A program made the translations under genes and the position numbers. Of a stretch of DNA of 64,000 bases, positions 1-12,025 are shown in pieces. The DNA lies in assembly GCA_002794785.1 (NCBI GenBank), contig NBBA01000010.1, positions 868,001 through 932,000 on the forward strand, given 5' to 3'. The notes beneath the pieces are model-generated. The model was not told the DNA's origin and did no database searches. It saw only the letters and a list, made by a program, of their open reading frames with translations. Every line of letters begins with the position of its first letter. Within the stretch, counting starts at the first letter, position 1. Source of the DNA: Coniferiporia sulphurascens. Its lineage: Eukaryota > Basidiomycota > Agaricomycetes > Hymenochaetales > Hymenochaetaceae.

Positions 1-419
1 GCAACTCGCGCCTTTTCGAGGCTAGCGCTTCACAGCACCTGTTCCGGACGCCTCCGCCCCCGCCCTGTCAACCGCGCACTCATCGGCCCTCTTCGGTTGA
101 AACAGTGATTGTCTTGCTGCTACGATGGTCGATCTATCTTCGATCTTACAGATATGTGCCGACGCAGTGTTCGACCCGTGCCCGAAAGACCCGAGGCTGT
201 CCCCCCGCTCGGTGAGATCACCTTATCTCAATTCCGAATGTGGTTCGGGTACACATCATCGTCCCCGATACAAGAAGTAGCAGCTTTATCCTTGCTATTC
301 TTAAAATTGCGCCTATAAGACGTACAGGCACATTCATCGGTCCTGGTCGGTTGTTGAAGCCTTTTCCTCTCCTCTTCCTCCTCCTCCATTCCGTGTTCCT
401 CAGGCTCAAGCAAACGACG
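1..419. other. Upstream region of the zinc-cluster gene, no gene seen
   Basis: No coding region is supported here. An open frame in phase with the downstream gene runs back to a GTG at 240, but the first in-frame ATG is at 420. The stretch around 360-400 is pyrimidine-rich (CT-rich), as is common just ahead of fungal start codons, so it is best read as promoter and 5' leader. Confidence 0.5.
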
Positions 420-1229
420 ATGTACACGAAACCCACCAAACGATCCCGCAAATCCTCACGCCCTTCCCCTTCGAGCGGATATACGGGCCATCAATACAAT
501 GTATTCAGGTTAACGGAGGGTGGACTAGATCTGATGAGCACGAGTACATGTCCCATGAGCGACGCGCATCTATTCGGGACCGCACAGTTCGGGCATGGCA
601 GCTACCCTACGAACTCTGGGACGATAAGAAACGTGGCCCGTCATCCAAGGCCCTGTGGAGAGTGCTCTGCAAAGAAAACCAAGGTAGTTTTCAATGCGCA
701 TATACAGGACGAGATGGAGATGCTGATATTTTCTGTCAAGTGTGTGCCCGTTCCCTCCTCTGATCCCGCACTCTGCGAGAGGTGTCAAAAATACGGGTTG
801 TCCGAGTGTCCTCCACATGTTCCCTGGGCAGTAAGGAGAAGAAATACTGTTACACGGTCGGATGACGGTGGATCCCAGGTACGTCAAGGGTTGATCGTGG
901 CTTCGCCGGACGAACTGACGTTTCTGGCGCAACAGTTATCAAGCAGTCCTCCTGAGCAGGCTCAGGAATCTGAGGGAAGCAGTATGCCTTTATCCTCGCC
1001 TCCGCAACCATCAGATTACGCCCTTGGGCATTATTATTACGACTACACCGCGCCAGCCAACGGTGGTGTGCCAGAGTACGCATCTGCGTCCGGCAGTGGC
1101 GTTACGTTTGGCCCGAGCATGCCAGAATATGCTCTCTTGGCGGGAGACGGATCCGAAGTCTCCTATCCATACAGCACTTACGTGCCGGGCTTTGACGTAT
1201 CGCCAAGCTTGTCGGAAATGCAGAGGTGA
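420..1229 (+). CDS. Zn(II)2Cys6 binuclear-cluster transcription factor, small
   Basis: Predicted 250-residue nuclear DNA-binding regulator. Exons are 420-683 and 741-1229. The 57-nt phase-0 intron 684-740 (gtagtt...ctgtcaag) falls inside the zinc cluster; removing it gives C79-x2-C82-x6-C89-x10-C100-x2-C103-x7-C111, which fits the Gal4-type spacing C-x2-C-x6-C-x5-12-C-x2-C-x6-8-C, with the basic run KKTK between Cys 2 and Cys 3. The N-terminus is basic (KRSRKSSR). The C-terminal half is low-complexity, rich in Ser, Pro and Tyr, and could be an activation region. There is no fungal-specific middle-homology domain, so it is much shorter than typical Gal4-like factors. The start is the first in-frame ATG. 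The intron is in frame and has no stop, so an unspliced message would still be translated, with the Cys spacing broken. Target genes are unknown. Another intron before residue 75 cannot be excluded. Confidence 0.8.
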   Translation: MYTKPTKRSRKSSRPSPSSGYTGHQYNVFRLTEGGLDLMSTSTCPMSDAHLFGTAQFGHGSYPTNSGTIRNVARHPRPCGECSAKKTKVVFNAHIQDEMEMLIFSVKCVPVPSSDPALCERCQKYGLSECPPHVPWAVRRRNTVTRSDDGGSQVRQGLIVASPDELTFLAQQLSSSPPEQAQESEGSSMPLSSPPQPSDYALGHYYYDYTAPANGGVPEYASASGSGVTFGPSMPEYALLAGDGSEVSYPYSTYVPGFDVSPSLSEMQR

Positions 1230-4200
1230 TTACTACAAATAAATCCCTTCGGCGACAGCGTGTTTTGACATCGACTCCTTCCCAGTTTTTACCCCGTAAA
1301 TCCCTTTCCAGAAGCACCTAATCAAATGCCGTATTACGAGCCCGGAGGTGTTCCCGGAACGTCAACGAATACAACCCCGCAGAGCTTCGGGTACCAATAG
1401 CTCCAATCGGACACTGCATTTATCTTTATAGAACACATTTTACGACATCACCTCATCGGACGTTATCGCAAAAAACGCCAGTCCTCATAAGAACTCCTGC
1501 TTACCCCCGCAAAAGCACCCTTTCTTCTCATCCACTTAGAGCTTGTTCTGAACCTTTTCTTTATTGGACCCTCACGCGATCATGGACGCTTGTACAGAAT
1601 TTTTGTTATTCTTATTATCCTTCGGACCGTTCTTGTTATTATTTTCTCCTCCTCCCCCTCACCGCGTTATATCATTCAAACGTATGTAACGCGTCTAACT
1701 GCGACAGGTGTCGATATACGTCCATAGCACGTACAACATTCACGAGTCCATATGTTGTTGTTGTTTTTACCCAAAGTAGAACCTTATGTACTTTTAGTAT
1801 TTAAGGGGCCCGGATCCTAAATGATACAGTTTACAACAATGTGGTACGCCAGCGCAGCCGGTACATTGGGAAGTTGTGAGCTTCTATCGCCATTGGGTGC
1901 ATTCAGCGGCGTGGCAGAAAAGGGACAAAAGGAGGATAATGAGAGTAGTACGCGATAAATACCGAACGGCTGTGAGGATCGGGGATGAACACATGTATGT
2001 ACATACAACGCAATTTTAAAAAAAACATATCTAGGGCCGACCGCTAGTACGCAACGTTCAATCTCTTTATTGGCCATATTGCTGATTTCGTGGCTGGGTT
2101 CAACCTCCTGAACTATACGTACTTGATTCACGGACCAGCTTCAAGCCGGAACCAGTATGTTTTCGGAATTGAATCGAAATGTGAAATGCTCCCGCGACAT
2201 GTATGGCATAACGTACATACCGTACTACTGCTTAATCGACGATTTCGGATCGAATTTTAGTCCTGTCTAGATACCCGGGATCCCCGCATTACGATTGTAT
2301 TAGTATGATAGAGCACAGATGGCCGTGAAAATTGTGCACCGCATGGCGTATTACGGAGTACTAGTACGTGCCCGGGAGAAAATTGAGTTGTATACACGGG
2401 GATTGTGAGGACTATCATGCTGCTAGTGTCAGAGATTGACTCGGAAACAAGGACAACAGCCGGTGCACCGTGATCGGACAGTGCCTTTGACCAGTGCCGA
2501 TTATCTTAAACGGGGACCATCGCCCCGCACAATCAGCACCGACAAGGGCGGGTACATTGAGAAGATGAAAGTGATCTTAGTAGATTTGAACAAGCCAAAA
2601 ACAGATTTAGAGGCTGTACTCCTCGACTCGTGCAAACGCCACGGAAGTTCCCACAACCATGTGCCCCTGAAAATAAATGTATTACATACACTACAGCTGT
2701 TGCGTCATCACCTGTATTGGGCAAATTTGTGGCTGCTGCATGTGTTTACAACCTCCTTGGACATACAACATAAATGTTATTGAAAAAAAAAAAGCAACGC
2801 TGAAATTAACGTTATCGTAATTGCATTTTGACAACTCCAATGTACAGATTTATTTAGATTTCGGTGCGTTGACGTCAATTGCTCTGATTATCGATAACCG
2901 GCGTGACTCCAGAACTTCCGTATCGAAGTTCAACTTCATTCTATAGTCTCATCACGTTTGAACATCGAGAAAGGCACGTACTGACCTGTGGCAGAGTATT
3001 CAAGGACAAAAACATCGACGAGGGCCCTCTCCCGAGGCGGATTGTCCGAGCCAGGTTCACCCACTCACTGTCCTGCAGAGCATCGCACGGGGGAAAGTGG
3101 TCTAAAAGGTCCGTAAATTATACTTTATGCTTCGAACAGAGTTACGTTCCCACCATCTAACCTCGTGCAAAGGCCGCAGCGCGTTCCCACTAGACTTGCA
3201 TTTCGGCCTCGGCACGGCCTTGCTCTGAGTCACTGTCTAACCTAAGAATTCCGTAACGACCTCGGTGAGTCGGTTTCGAAAATTTTCTCAGCGCCCCCTC
3301 CCGCCAGCGCGCACCCCGCCGCTGACTGATGATCTCTGTCGCATCTCGGACATGAAAAGATGCAGGTGCTAATGCAGAGGCGCAGAAAAATCAGGCCTGT
3401 TTCAGAGCGGAAGGATGGGGTCAGCAATTCGGAATTGCGAACCACGAACTCTTCGCTTTGAAAATAGGGTTGTGCGGGACAATTAAGGGGAAGATGATTA
3501 TACAGATTTAAGGAAGCACAGGACCCGGAGCCTTTCCCCGGGCTGGGCCTAGTCCTTCCAGGACTTGACCACCTAGACGGGAACTTCCCCCCTCTTCAAC
3601 CTACCACAGCCTGCTGCCCCTTCCCCTGAGTCAAACGCAAAACCCTAGTCTCCTTATCCCCGTCTCATGGAAGGTCCGACACAGACAGAGTCCCACGTTC
3701 AATTTCCGCCCACGCAGGGCCAGTAAATTCGATACTCAAGATAATATAATGGAAGAAAAGACAGTGGGAATGCAGTAGCGGGCCGGGCGCGCACTCGCAC
3801 TCGCACTTGCACTGTGGCACTGCATGCGCAATATCGGTTAGGTATCGTGTGCATCGGCCTGCGCTGGTGACCGCTTCTTTTGTTCGTTTCTCCGCCGAAT
3901 TCGGGAGTGACGCGCCGTCTCTAGTCGGGGGGAAGGTGCGGGCTCGCCGCTCGCGCTCGGACTTGTACGCCACCTTTGACTGTGCTCGCTGCTTGAATAT
4001 TGCCTGCGTCAGCGACTGTCCCATGTGAGTATAGCGTGTTTCTCTCGGGAGGACTAGAAAACAAAGCCGATGTGCTCTTGTCGGGGGAATACTCTTGGGG
4101 ACCTCTAGATCCGCGCCGCAGCCTTTGAAAATGGTCTTATCCGGTGAGCGAATACGGGTGGGTTGTTTTCCCGCTACTGGTGGGTATCTACTAAACCAGC

Positions 4201-4386
4201 CCGGTATCCGTATCTTGGCCGACCCCGTGGGCTTACATGCTTGAACGGGAACGTACACTATCCGGTTCAAGTTCGCGGTTAATGCTTATCAACACCAGCG
4301 ACTGCCGCACTCCCCGCTTACCTCGGGATTGAGGCGCCGTCTCCAAGCAGGCTAGTGCGAAAAGCAGAGGCGCGGGCTCGGATGGG

Positions 4387-4412
4387 CGGACGGACGGACG
4401 GATGGACGGATG
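4387..4412. repeat. GGAC/GGAT tetranucleotide microsatellite
   Basis: About six imperfect tandem GGAC or GGAT units are visible. A shorter tract of the same motif recurs at about 37338-37350. Confidence 0.8.
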
Positions 4413-5677
4413 GTAGTGTGCGCCATTCTAAATCGTGGGTCGGTCATCGAATGCTATGTCTCTTCGCGTCCGCAACGCTAATTTTCCCGGCTAGAGTAAC
4501 CCAAAGCAAACCTGCCACCGGACATAGCACATATGGCGTACAAATGTCGGATTATCGGATATGAGATTTATCTGCTGTTTGCGAATATCACTGCGCTCGC
4601 AAATGAATGCGGTAACTGACCGCCCGTTTTCTCTTTCTCTCTTATTTTTTCTCTGTTAGTCCCAGGGGTCGGGGCGCACGTACAGTATGCGTAGTGTCAA
4701 ATGTCGGATATGACGGTTTACCGCGCTGCTCGTGCAGGATGAAGGCAAACGCAGGTGCGGCCCGTGCCTATTGCGAGAGGTGATCCATGGTAATTAACCC
4801 CTCCTTTAAGCACTGTTCAAAATGACGCTAAGCCCGTATGAGCCTCTCCGGTCCGTTTTCCGTTTTCTTTTTCTGGTACGACCGAGCGACACTAACGTCC
4901 ATGCAAAAAAAAAAGTGAATAGGTCAAGACCGGAACGCACTAGCCTGAACGACCGCCCCCTCTGATAAGAACGTCTCTTATGAAAGACTCTGTCCAGTCT
5001 TTCCGTTTTGTTTTGTATTTTTCTTTTATCATTGTTATCTTTTTCACACACAACAAGGCGGCCGATAACAATAATGGAACCGGGATGGACACAGAGTCTA
5101 CGTAATCCCGCCCATCGTGGCATTGCATATTGGCACGTCTCGGACTCGTCCTATAAAAAACTATTGTACATGTCATATATGCAAGGAGCCCACATAGAGG
5201 GGGGAGGCGAAACTATGCCACATCAGCTTAATCCTAGTTGTGCACTGAAGTAAATATTAATGTTCTTCCGGAGCCTGAGGGGCCACACTGACACAGCCCC
5301 CTGCCATGCTACAGCTGACTAAGCCAGCTTTTTGGCTTCCACCGGGCTAAATACCCGGATAACCGGAGGCGTTCAGCCCCCAATCGCTTTGCACCGAGTC
5401 CTTCTCTGCAAGCTGTACTTTAAGTAAGTCCGACTGAGCCTGAGTCTGAGGAGTGAGATTTAGATTTGTGATTCGAACGAAGGTAAGTCGTCAGGGACTC
5501 TGGCTTAGGTGGCATCCGATTCTCGGCGGGCCCGACTCCGGTGCGCGCACGTCTGTTTTGAGATGAGCGGTAGTGGTGGACAGTGGACTGTGAACGGAAG
5601 CAAATGTGAATGGTGGTTACATGAATCATGATGATGATATTGATATGGACATGGACATGGAGACATGCCGATATGAA

Positions 5678-5753
5678 CATCAAGACAAAGGCACACTATT
5701 CGGTTATTAATTCGTCATGGACACGGGTCATTGAGCATCAAGACAAAGGCACA
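5678..5753. repeat. Short direct repeat, 18-bp unit, 58-bp spacing
   Basis: The 18-mer beginning catcaagacaaagg occurs at 5678-5695 and again at 5736-5753. Similar CGGTT and CGTCATG sequence follows each copy, which suggests a local duplication of about 58 bp. Confidence 0.75.
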
Positions 5754-7649
5754 ATCGGTTGTTTATGCGTCATGCTAAAAGCTTGGCTTTTCCATTGCCT
5801 AAATGAATAGTGTATGGACGACCGCGGGAGAGCGAGACGCCCGACTGCGAAGGGAAGAGCATGCAGGGCCGTCGATGGGTGAGCCTGACGCAAGGTGACA
5901 CATTTCCTGATCCGAGTTCTGTTTTTTTCCCTTTTCGCTTGGATGCCCATTTGCGGAGAATGATTTGTTTTTTTCTTGCTTGTAGTGCTTTCTTCCAGTG
6001 TCCGCTGGACGATGCTCTCCCGTGAAGTAGGAAGGACCTGGTTTAGTGAAAGTGTAAGATCGTTTCGCTTCAATAGGAAGCGTCATGAACCAGCGCGCGG
6101 CATGCACATCGCTTTGAAGATGAAAAGGATTGGAAGCAAGAGGCGATTGCCTTCAGATGGAAATACTGGACAAGGGGAAGGCACACTTGTTTATTGATTG
6201 GGATAGTAAACCGTCGGCTCGGCTTTGGCCCTTGGCCTATCCATGGAGCAAACAAATGAGCGAGACGTTGAGTATGGAAGGAAGGGCGGACAGGCCAGGG
6301 TCAGGAAAGGGCCATCCAAGTATTCTGTCGGGGCGGTCCTGGTTGTTCCATATTTCTATCATTTCCCCTTAATTTCTGTAATTCCCAAGAGTACTGGTGT
6401 GTCGGCGTTTTTCGGACGTCAAGTCCACGATACTAGTACTGTGGGCGTCTCGGTTCTCGTTTTAGAGATAAAAATAAATTCGCGAAGGGGAACGTGGGCC
6501 GCGTGGGAGCGAGCCTCGAGGTGTGTATCTGAAGAAGTCCCGTCTTGATCGACGCCTGACGCTGCAGGGGCGCGATGATGACGATGGCGATGACGATGGC
6601 GTGCATAGCGAGTCGCAGGTATGATAAGTAACGATTTCTCTACAGTACTAGTGCACGCACGCACGGTCGTCTGGGTACCGGCGAATCGTCGGCAGGGCGG
6701 GCTTTTCGAAGTGCGTGTGCGTGTGCGCGGAGACGGCTCCCCGAGTGCGAGGCGGACGCGAAAGAAAAAAAAAAGAAAAAACCCGTGCGGGCCACGATTA
6801 AATTTATCGAAGTTCGTCCTTTTTCTCCCCGTTTCCCGTTTCTCCGGCCTCTGGCTGGGATGCGATTGCCCACGTGGGCTCAGACTGGACCGTCGACGTT
6901 GGGGTCAGGAGGGACGATGAGCCGATAGACGGACGGTAACGGTGGTTGTTGCAGCTGCCTAGGTGCATGTGGTCTTTCATTCGTATGGAGTTCAGAAACC
7001 TAGGTTTTGTTTTGTTCTGCTTTTTTTGTGGATTAATTCCCAAAGCGGATGTACGGACCCACAGAGGGAACGAGGCGGACCGGCGGTCGGGACCCTAGTG
7101 TAGTCAAAAGAATGCGAAAAAGGAAAGAGTATGTCTTGATGCGGTTGTTGAGGTGATGGGAGATAAGGGGCTGAGATAAGCAGGAAGGAAAGAGAGTGAA
7201 CGATTCGCGTTCGAAGCTTGCGGCGTGGTCCCGTGGATGCGGAGTCTAAGGCGGAATACGGGCAGCGTGGTGACGTTTATGGTTCATCATGCACTCATCG
7301 CTAGCTGTAATAGACGGATTTGGACTGGCGGGCTTATCGACTGCTGGCCTCGACGGCTGCGTCGGCCCCGTGCCTGGCGTAGTCTGTAACTATCGTATAT
7401 ATGCGCTAGAAATACACTACTGCTCTGTGGAATGAGGCGGCGTCGTCAGTGTCGGCGTCGGGAGAGCGGCTCCGGTGCACTGGGCGAGGCGGGGTGGGGC
7501 GCGCACATGTGGAAGCGAGGCGGCAGGGCGGAGGCGGTCTGGGACGCGACCGCTTGGCACTCGACCGGAATGAGCATTTGGTCTGGATCGATACTACTCC
7601 TGCTTTCTGTCTTCTTCCTCTCCACCATCTCCATCTGATACTTCTGCTC

Positions 7650-7656
7650 TATAAAG
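7650..7656 (+). promoter_or_regulatory. TATA box of TPS2
   Basis: TATAAAG lies 65 bp ahead of the TPS2 ATG, followed by a CT-rich leader. It would place transcription start near 7680, downstream of an in-frame alternative start at 7673, and so supports the ATG at 7715. Confidence 0.6.
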
Positions 7657-7714
7657 CCTTCCTGCCCTCTATTTGCAACTCTTCATCCCACTAGTACTAC
7701 TCGCACTTCCCTCA

Positions 7715-10700
7715 ATGGACTCCTTCTCTGATCCCTCCTCCTCCCGCCAGCGCAATGAAGCCGCGCTTAGTCTCGCCGAAGTCAACGCTCAGATCCGCAA
7801 CCTTGAGCAGGAGTACGCCCAGAAGGGCATCCCCCTCTCTGGCCGCATCATCCATGTTGCCCACTATCTTCCCCTCTCTGCCTCCCTTGTGCCCTCCAAG
7901 ACCGGCGTGATCTCCCCGCCGCTGACTCCTCCCATCCGCCCGACAGACGTCGCGGCTTCCCCAACTGCCGAGCAAGGCCCCGGTCTCCCGAACGCGAACA
8001 CGAGCACGCGCTCCCCCCTCAGCGTCGATGACAGCCCCACCGACACCGACTCCGGTCCGAACAACTCCGACGCCAATGTCAACGCCGACGTCAGCGCTGA
8101 CGCCCGCTCTGACCGCTGGATCCTCGGCTCCCGCTGGGGCCACTCCGCAATGGTCAGCGGCATCCAGTCCATCAGTGCCTCCCACGAGCAGCTCGTCGTC
8201 GGCTGGACTGGCGACCTCACCCGCGCGGGTGGTGCCGCCGACGCCAATGCCCGTCCAAAGATCCCCGTCGCGTCCATCTCCGACGCCGACCGCGCCGCTC
8301 TCAACAGCGCCATTGCCAACTACCAGCTCGAGGACGACAAGGGCGGAAAGTCGACGCGCTACGTACCTGTTTGGCTCGACGACGATATCGCGCACGGTCA
8401 CTATGATGGCTACTGCAAAACGAGTACGGTTGCTTCTAAATTATTACGCAATTCCGTTAATTAATCCTTCTTCTTTTAATTTCTGTCCAGCGCTCTGGCC
8501 GCTCTTCCATTACTTGCTCTGGCAGGATGTGGCTTCTGAGTCTGCCTCCGCGGACGAGCACTGGCGCGAATATGCCGCAGCGAACAGGGTATATGCTGAG
8601 GCTGTCGCGTCCATCTACCAGCCGGGTGACCTCGTTTGGGTGCATGACTACCACCTGCTACTTGTGCCCCAGTTGATACGCGCACTGGTCCCGGATGTCG
8701 TCACAGGTCTCTTCGTGCACACGCCGTTCCCGAGCTCAGAGGTCTTCCGCTGTCTGCCACGCCGGCGTGAGATCCTCGACGGCATGCTTGGCGCGAATCT
8801 CGTCTGCTTCCAGACGTACTCGTATTCGCGCCACTTTACGAGCAGCTGCATCCGTGTGTGCGGTTACGAGACCGCTGCAAAGGGTATCGACAACCAGGGA
8901 CATGTTACGTCGGTGTCGCATTGCGCCGTGGGTGTCGATGCCACTCGCATCGCGAAAGACGTGTAAGTTCGATGTTTTGCTTGCTCTTTTTCCAAATTTT
9001 TATTTATTGATATTTTATTCAGACTGCGCCCTGGCATCCAGCCGAAACTTTCTGCACTGCGTTCTTTGTATGAGGGCAAGAAGATTATCGTCGCACGCGA
9101 TAAGCTCGACGTCGTCAAGGGCGTCGTCCAAAAGGTATACTAGCATCATCATTATATGCGCGTTAAGTCGTGGCTTACGCTATTTATAGTTGCGCGCATT
9201 TGAGCGCTTGATGTTGGACTACCCCGAATGGATCGGGAATGTCGTGTTAATCCAAGTAACGTCTCCTGCACTGACAGACTCGCCGAAACTCGAACGCCAA
9301 GTGTCCGAGCTGGTTGCGCATATCAACGGCGAATTCGGCGCGCTCGACTTTGTGCCTGTGCATCACTAGTGAGCATCTGAGCATCTTTTGCCTTGCTACT
9401 TTCATCTGAATACTTATGCATCGCCTTCAGCCACCAGACAATCAAGAAGGATGAGTTTTATGCACTGCTCAGTGTCGCTGATCTTGCTGTGATCACACCG
9501 CTGCGCGATGGAATGAACACGACGTCGATGGAGTTTGTACTCGCTCAGGAGCTCACCAAGAAGAGTCCTCTTGTGCTTTCGGAGTTCATGGGTATCTCAA
9601 GCACGATGGAGGAGGCTCTCCAGGTGAACCCCTGGGACCTTGGCGGCGTGGCGGCGGCAATCAATCGTGGACTGTTGATGCCTGAGGCGGAAAAGCTCTC
9701 AAGGCACGTGAAGCTATATAAGTCCGTGACGACGCAGACAAGCCATACTTGGGCTGCGACACTCGTGCGTATGCTGCTCTCACAGATCGGCTCGGAGCAC
9801 ACCGCGCACAGCACACCCTTCCTTTCCCGCGACAGTTTGCATACCGCGTACACCAAGGCGAAGCGGCGGTTGTTCTTGTTTGACTACGATGTGCGCCATG
9901 TCTGTCTTCATTTCTGAATGGCTAATATTGAACGTCGATCTACAGGGCACGCTGACGCCCATCGTGAAGATGCCCTCCATGGCCCTGCCCTCCCCGGAGG
10001 CGCTCGAGGCATTGGAGAGACTCTCCGCGGACCCGCTCAATGTCGTGTATATTATTTCTGGTCGCGACCAGGACTTCCTCGAGCAGCACCTTGGACACGT
10101 CGCTTCGCTCGGCATGAGTGCAGAGCACGGCGGCTTCATGCGCGACCCTGGGGAAGAGAAATGGTCGAACTTGACTGAGACGCTCGATATGAGCTGGATG
10201 AGCGAAGTCGAAGAGATTTTCAGGTACTACACTGAGGTATGTGCTTGTCCATCCCCCCCTTCCCCTCCTCGGTACCATCCATCTCTCTTTCCTTGTGGAA
10301 GAGGGGTAGGGGGATGAGGAAATCCTGGAGGAAATCCTATTTGGGCGAAACGTGTCGGATTTAGAGCTGATTACTTTGTATAGCGTACGACGGGCAGCCA
10401 TATCGAGATCAAGAAGAGTTCGATTACGTGGCATTACCGCTCAAGCGATCCGGAGTGGGGGTACGTAGACTTTTCTTGATGTGTTCTCTTCTCCCTTCTG
10501 CTTCTCCCGCATTCCGCGATGCTATCGCGCATCTACTTCGTATCTATCGCCTCCGCAAGGATTCTTGACTCTCTTTCTACTGCCTTAATACCGGATGGGA
10601 TACTGATACAGGAACAATCTTTTTTCCACAGATTATTCCAGTGCCGTCAGTGCCAGGACCTCTTGGAGAACAATCTCGCGCATAAGCGGCCGATCGAGGT

Positions 10701-11186
10701 TCTCGTGGGTAAGAAAAACCTTGAAGTGCGCCCGCTTGCGGTGAACAAGGGGGAGATTGTCAAGCGCATTTTGTACCTGAACCCCGAGGCCGAGTTTGTG
10801 TTCTGTGCGGGAGATGATAAGGTGTGTTTGCGCCTAATTTGTTTCCGTCTTGATTTTTTATCAATATATTAAATGATAAAAAATAGACGGATGAAGATAT
10901 GTTCCGCGCCCTTGCACCATACACGTCGCGGAGCTCGCGTGCGATCATGGAGGCCCCGGTCGGCGTCAGCGCATCGTCTTCGTCCAGCAGTGGTTTGAGC
11001 AGTGGTGTGGCAACGCCATTGGTCGAACTCGCGCTCCGTCCGGAGGGTGTCTTCTCGACCGCGGTCGGTGCAAGCAGCAAGAAGACGCTCGCGAGCTGGC
11101 ACGTCACAACTCCACAAGAGGTTATCGAGCACATGCTCGGGCTTGTCAATGGGCTCGAGGCGGGCGTGGAGAAGAGCAGCCTCTGA
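7715..11186 (+). CDS. TPS2: Trehalose-6-phosphate phosphatase (Tps2-type, GT20 + TPP domains)
   Basis: Predicted 929 residues. It dephosphorylates trehalose-6-phosphate to trehalose in the cytosolic trehalose synthase complex, a route for stress sugar and carbon storage. Exons: 7715-8423, 8491-8962, 9023-9134, 9190-9368, 9431-9890, 9946-10236, 10384-10460, 10632-10821, 10887-11186; all phases agree. The N-terminal GT20 (UDP-glucose synthase-like) domain covers about residues 20-620, with LWPLFHY, VWVHDYHL and RDKLDVVKG. Its nucleotide loop reads RWGHSAMVSGI instead of the Gly-rich loop of active synthases, as in yeast Tps2, so synthase activity is unlikely. The C-terminal HAD phosphatase begins at FDYDGTLTP (nucleophile Asp642, split after D644 by intron 5), followed by ISGRDQDFLEQHL and GDDKTDEDMFRAL. 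The insert between GRIIHVAHYLP and the GT20 core is Ser/Pro-rich and family-variable. Tps1 itself is not in the window. Confidence 0.97.
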
Positions 11187-12025
11187 ACCTGGATGTAGGA
11201 CGGCTGGGCGTGGACTCGATCTTTCTTCCTCTGGTTTTATGATTTCTTTTCTTTTCTTTCTTTTTGAACAAGGGCTATATTCTCTGTTTCTCTGTTTCTT
11301 TAGTTTTTCCTTTCTAATCGTCCTTTTTCGTTTTAAGCAATTCATTTTCTTAGAGGCAAACGGGGATATTCTATTCGTGTATGCTTTCTGCACTCGGGGG
11401 TTGGTTAGAGGGAGGGGAAGAGCGAAGCGGGGAGTGGGACAAAGCCGTCCATCGTCCATCGTGTCGATTAGAGGTTTGCTTCGAGTTTGGTGACGCAGGC
11501 GGCAGCACGTAGAATTCACTACTAGTAGGTTTAGGAAAACTCTGTATAAGTAACATACGTACGGGGCGAAGCCGTGACTGGCTGCCCCCGACCCCTCATC
11601 ATGACTTGTGATGTGTAGATTCATGCATACATGTACGGTACTACTTGACGAAACTCAAATATATTCTTTTTCTATTTTAAATCCTTTTTGGAGTTATTAG
11701 GGGATGCACTTACTGCACATCCCAGATATATAGATTCCAGCCGCAATCTTGTCTTTTTTTAGATTTATTTGCTACCTGCATATGCTTTTCGGATGTATAC
11801 CCTTGGCGGACGTTCAAAACCTTTTTTTATGTACCCGAGAAAAGGTGAAAAAAAAACACGTAGTGTTTGAAAACGGTCACGTGTTTGTGGTAGCTGGGTC
11901 ACGTGTAGCGCCGCGGCTCACGGTTCAAACCTCCTCGCTGCTCGCGCGTTCTGCACTCTGTGCAGTTGTCCCTGCAACTTGTTGGCTTTGTAGAGAAGAA
12001 AACACTTGACGAAGACGAATCGACG
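11187..12025. other. TPS2 3' region and separase promoter
   Basis: No gene is supported. A T-rich tract (about 11220-11340) follows the TPS2 stop and is likely 3' UTR. The distal part contains two CACGTG motifs ahead of separase. Confidence 0.6.
11878..11905. promoter_or_regulatory. Paired CACGTG (E-box) motifs upstream of separase
   Basis: Two copies of gTCACGTGt, at 11878-11883 and 11900-11905, lie 22 bp apart and about 120-150 bp before the separase ATG. CACGTG is the core bound by Cbf1/USF-class bHLH proteins; binding here is inference. Confidence 0.5.

Larger units (their letters stand above)
1230..7649. other. 6.4-kb gene-poor stretch
   Basis: No gene is supported. Open frames here (for example 3665-4270 minus and 2436-2783 plus) have no recognisable domain, odd composition and no flanking exons. 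The stretch holds A/T homopolymers (for example 2785-2793), a GGAC microsatellite near 4390 and a short direct repeat near 5680-5750. The last 1-1.5 kb presumably contains the TPS2 promoter. Confidence 0.5.

Noticed and set aside
240..419. N-terminal extension of the zinc-cluster protein
   Set aside because: It begins at GTG, not ATG, and has no feature of a real N-terminus. The first ATG is at 420.
2436..2783. 115-residue plus-strand open frame
   Set aside because: No recognisable domain, starts at a TG-type codon, ends at a poly(A) tract in gene-poor DNA; likely chance.
3665..4270. 201-residue minus-strand open frame
   Set aside because: Length is notable, but the composition is erratic (Cys/Arg clusters), no motif is seen, and there are no plausible flanking exons.
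7673..7714. Upstream in-frame start giving TPS2 a hydrophobic leader (MQLFIPLVLLALPS)
   Set aside because: It lies within about 20 bp of the TATA box, so it would be at or before transcription start, and Tps2 proteins are cytosolic.
7712..8401. 229-residue minus-strand frame
   Set aside because: Shadow of TPS2 exon 1; Val/Gly/Asp-rich as expected for antisense of a GC-rich gene.
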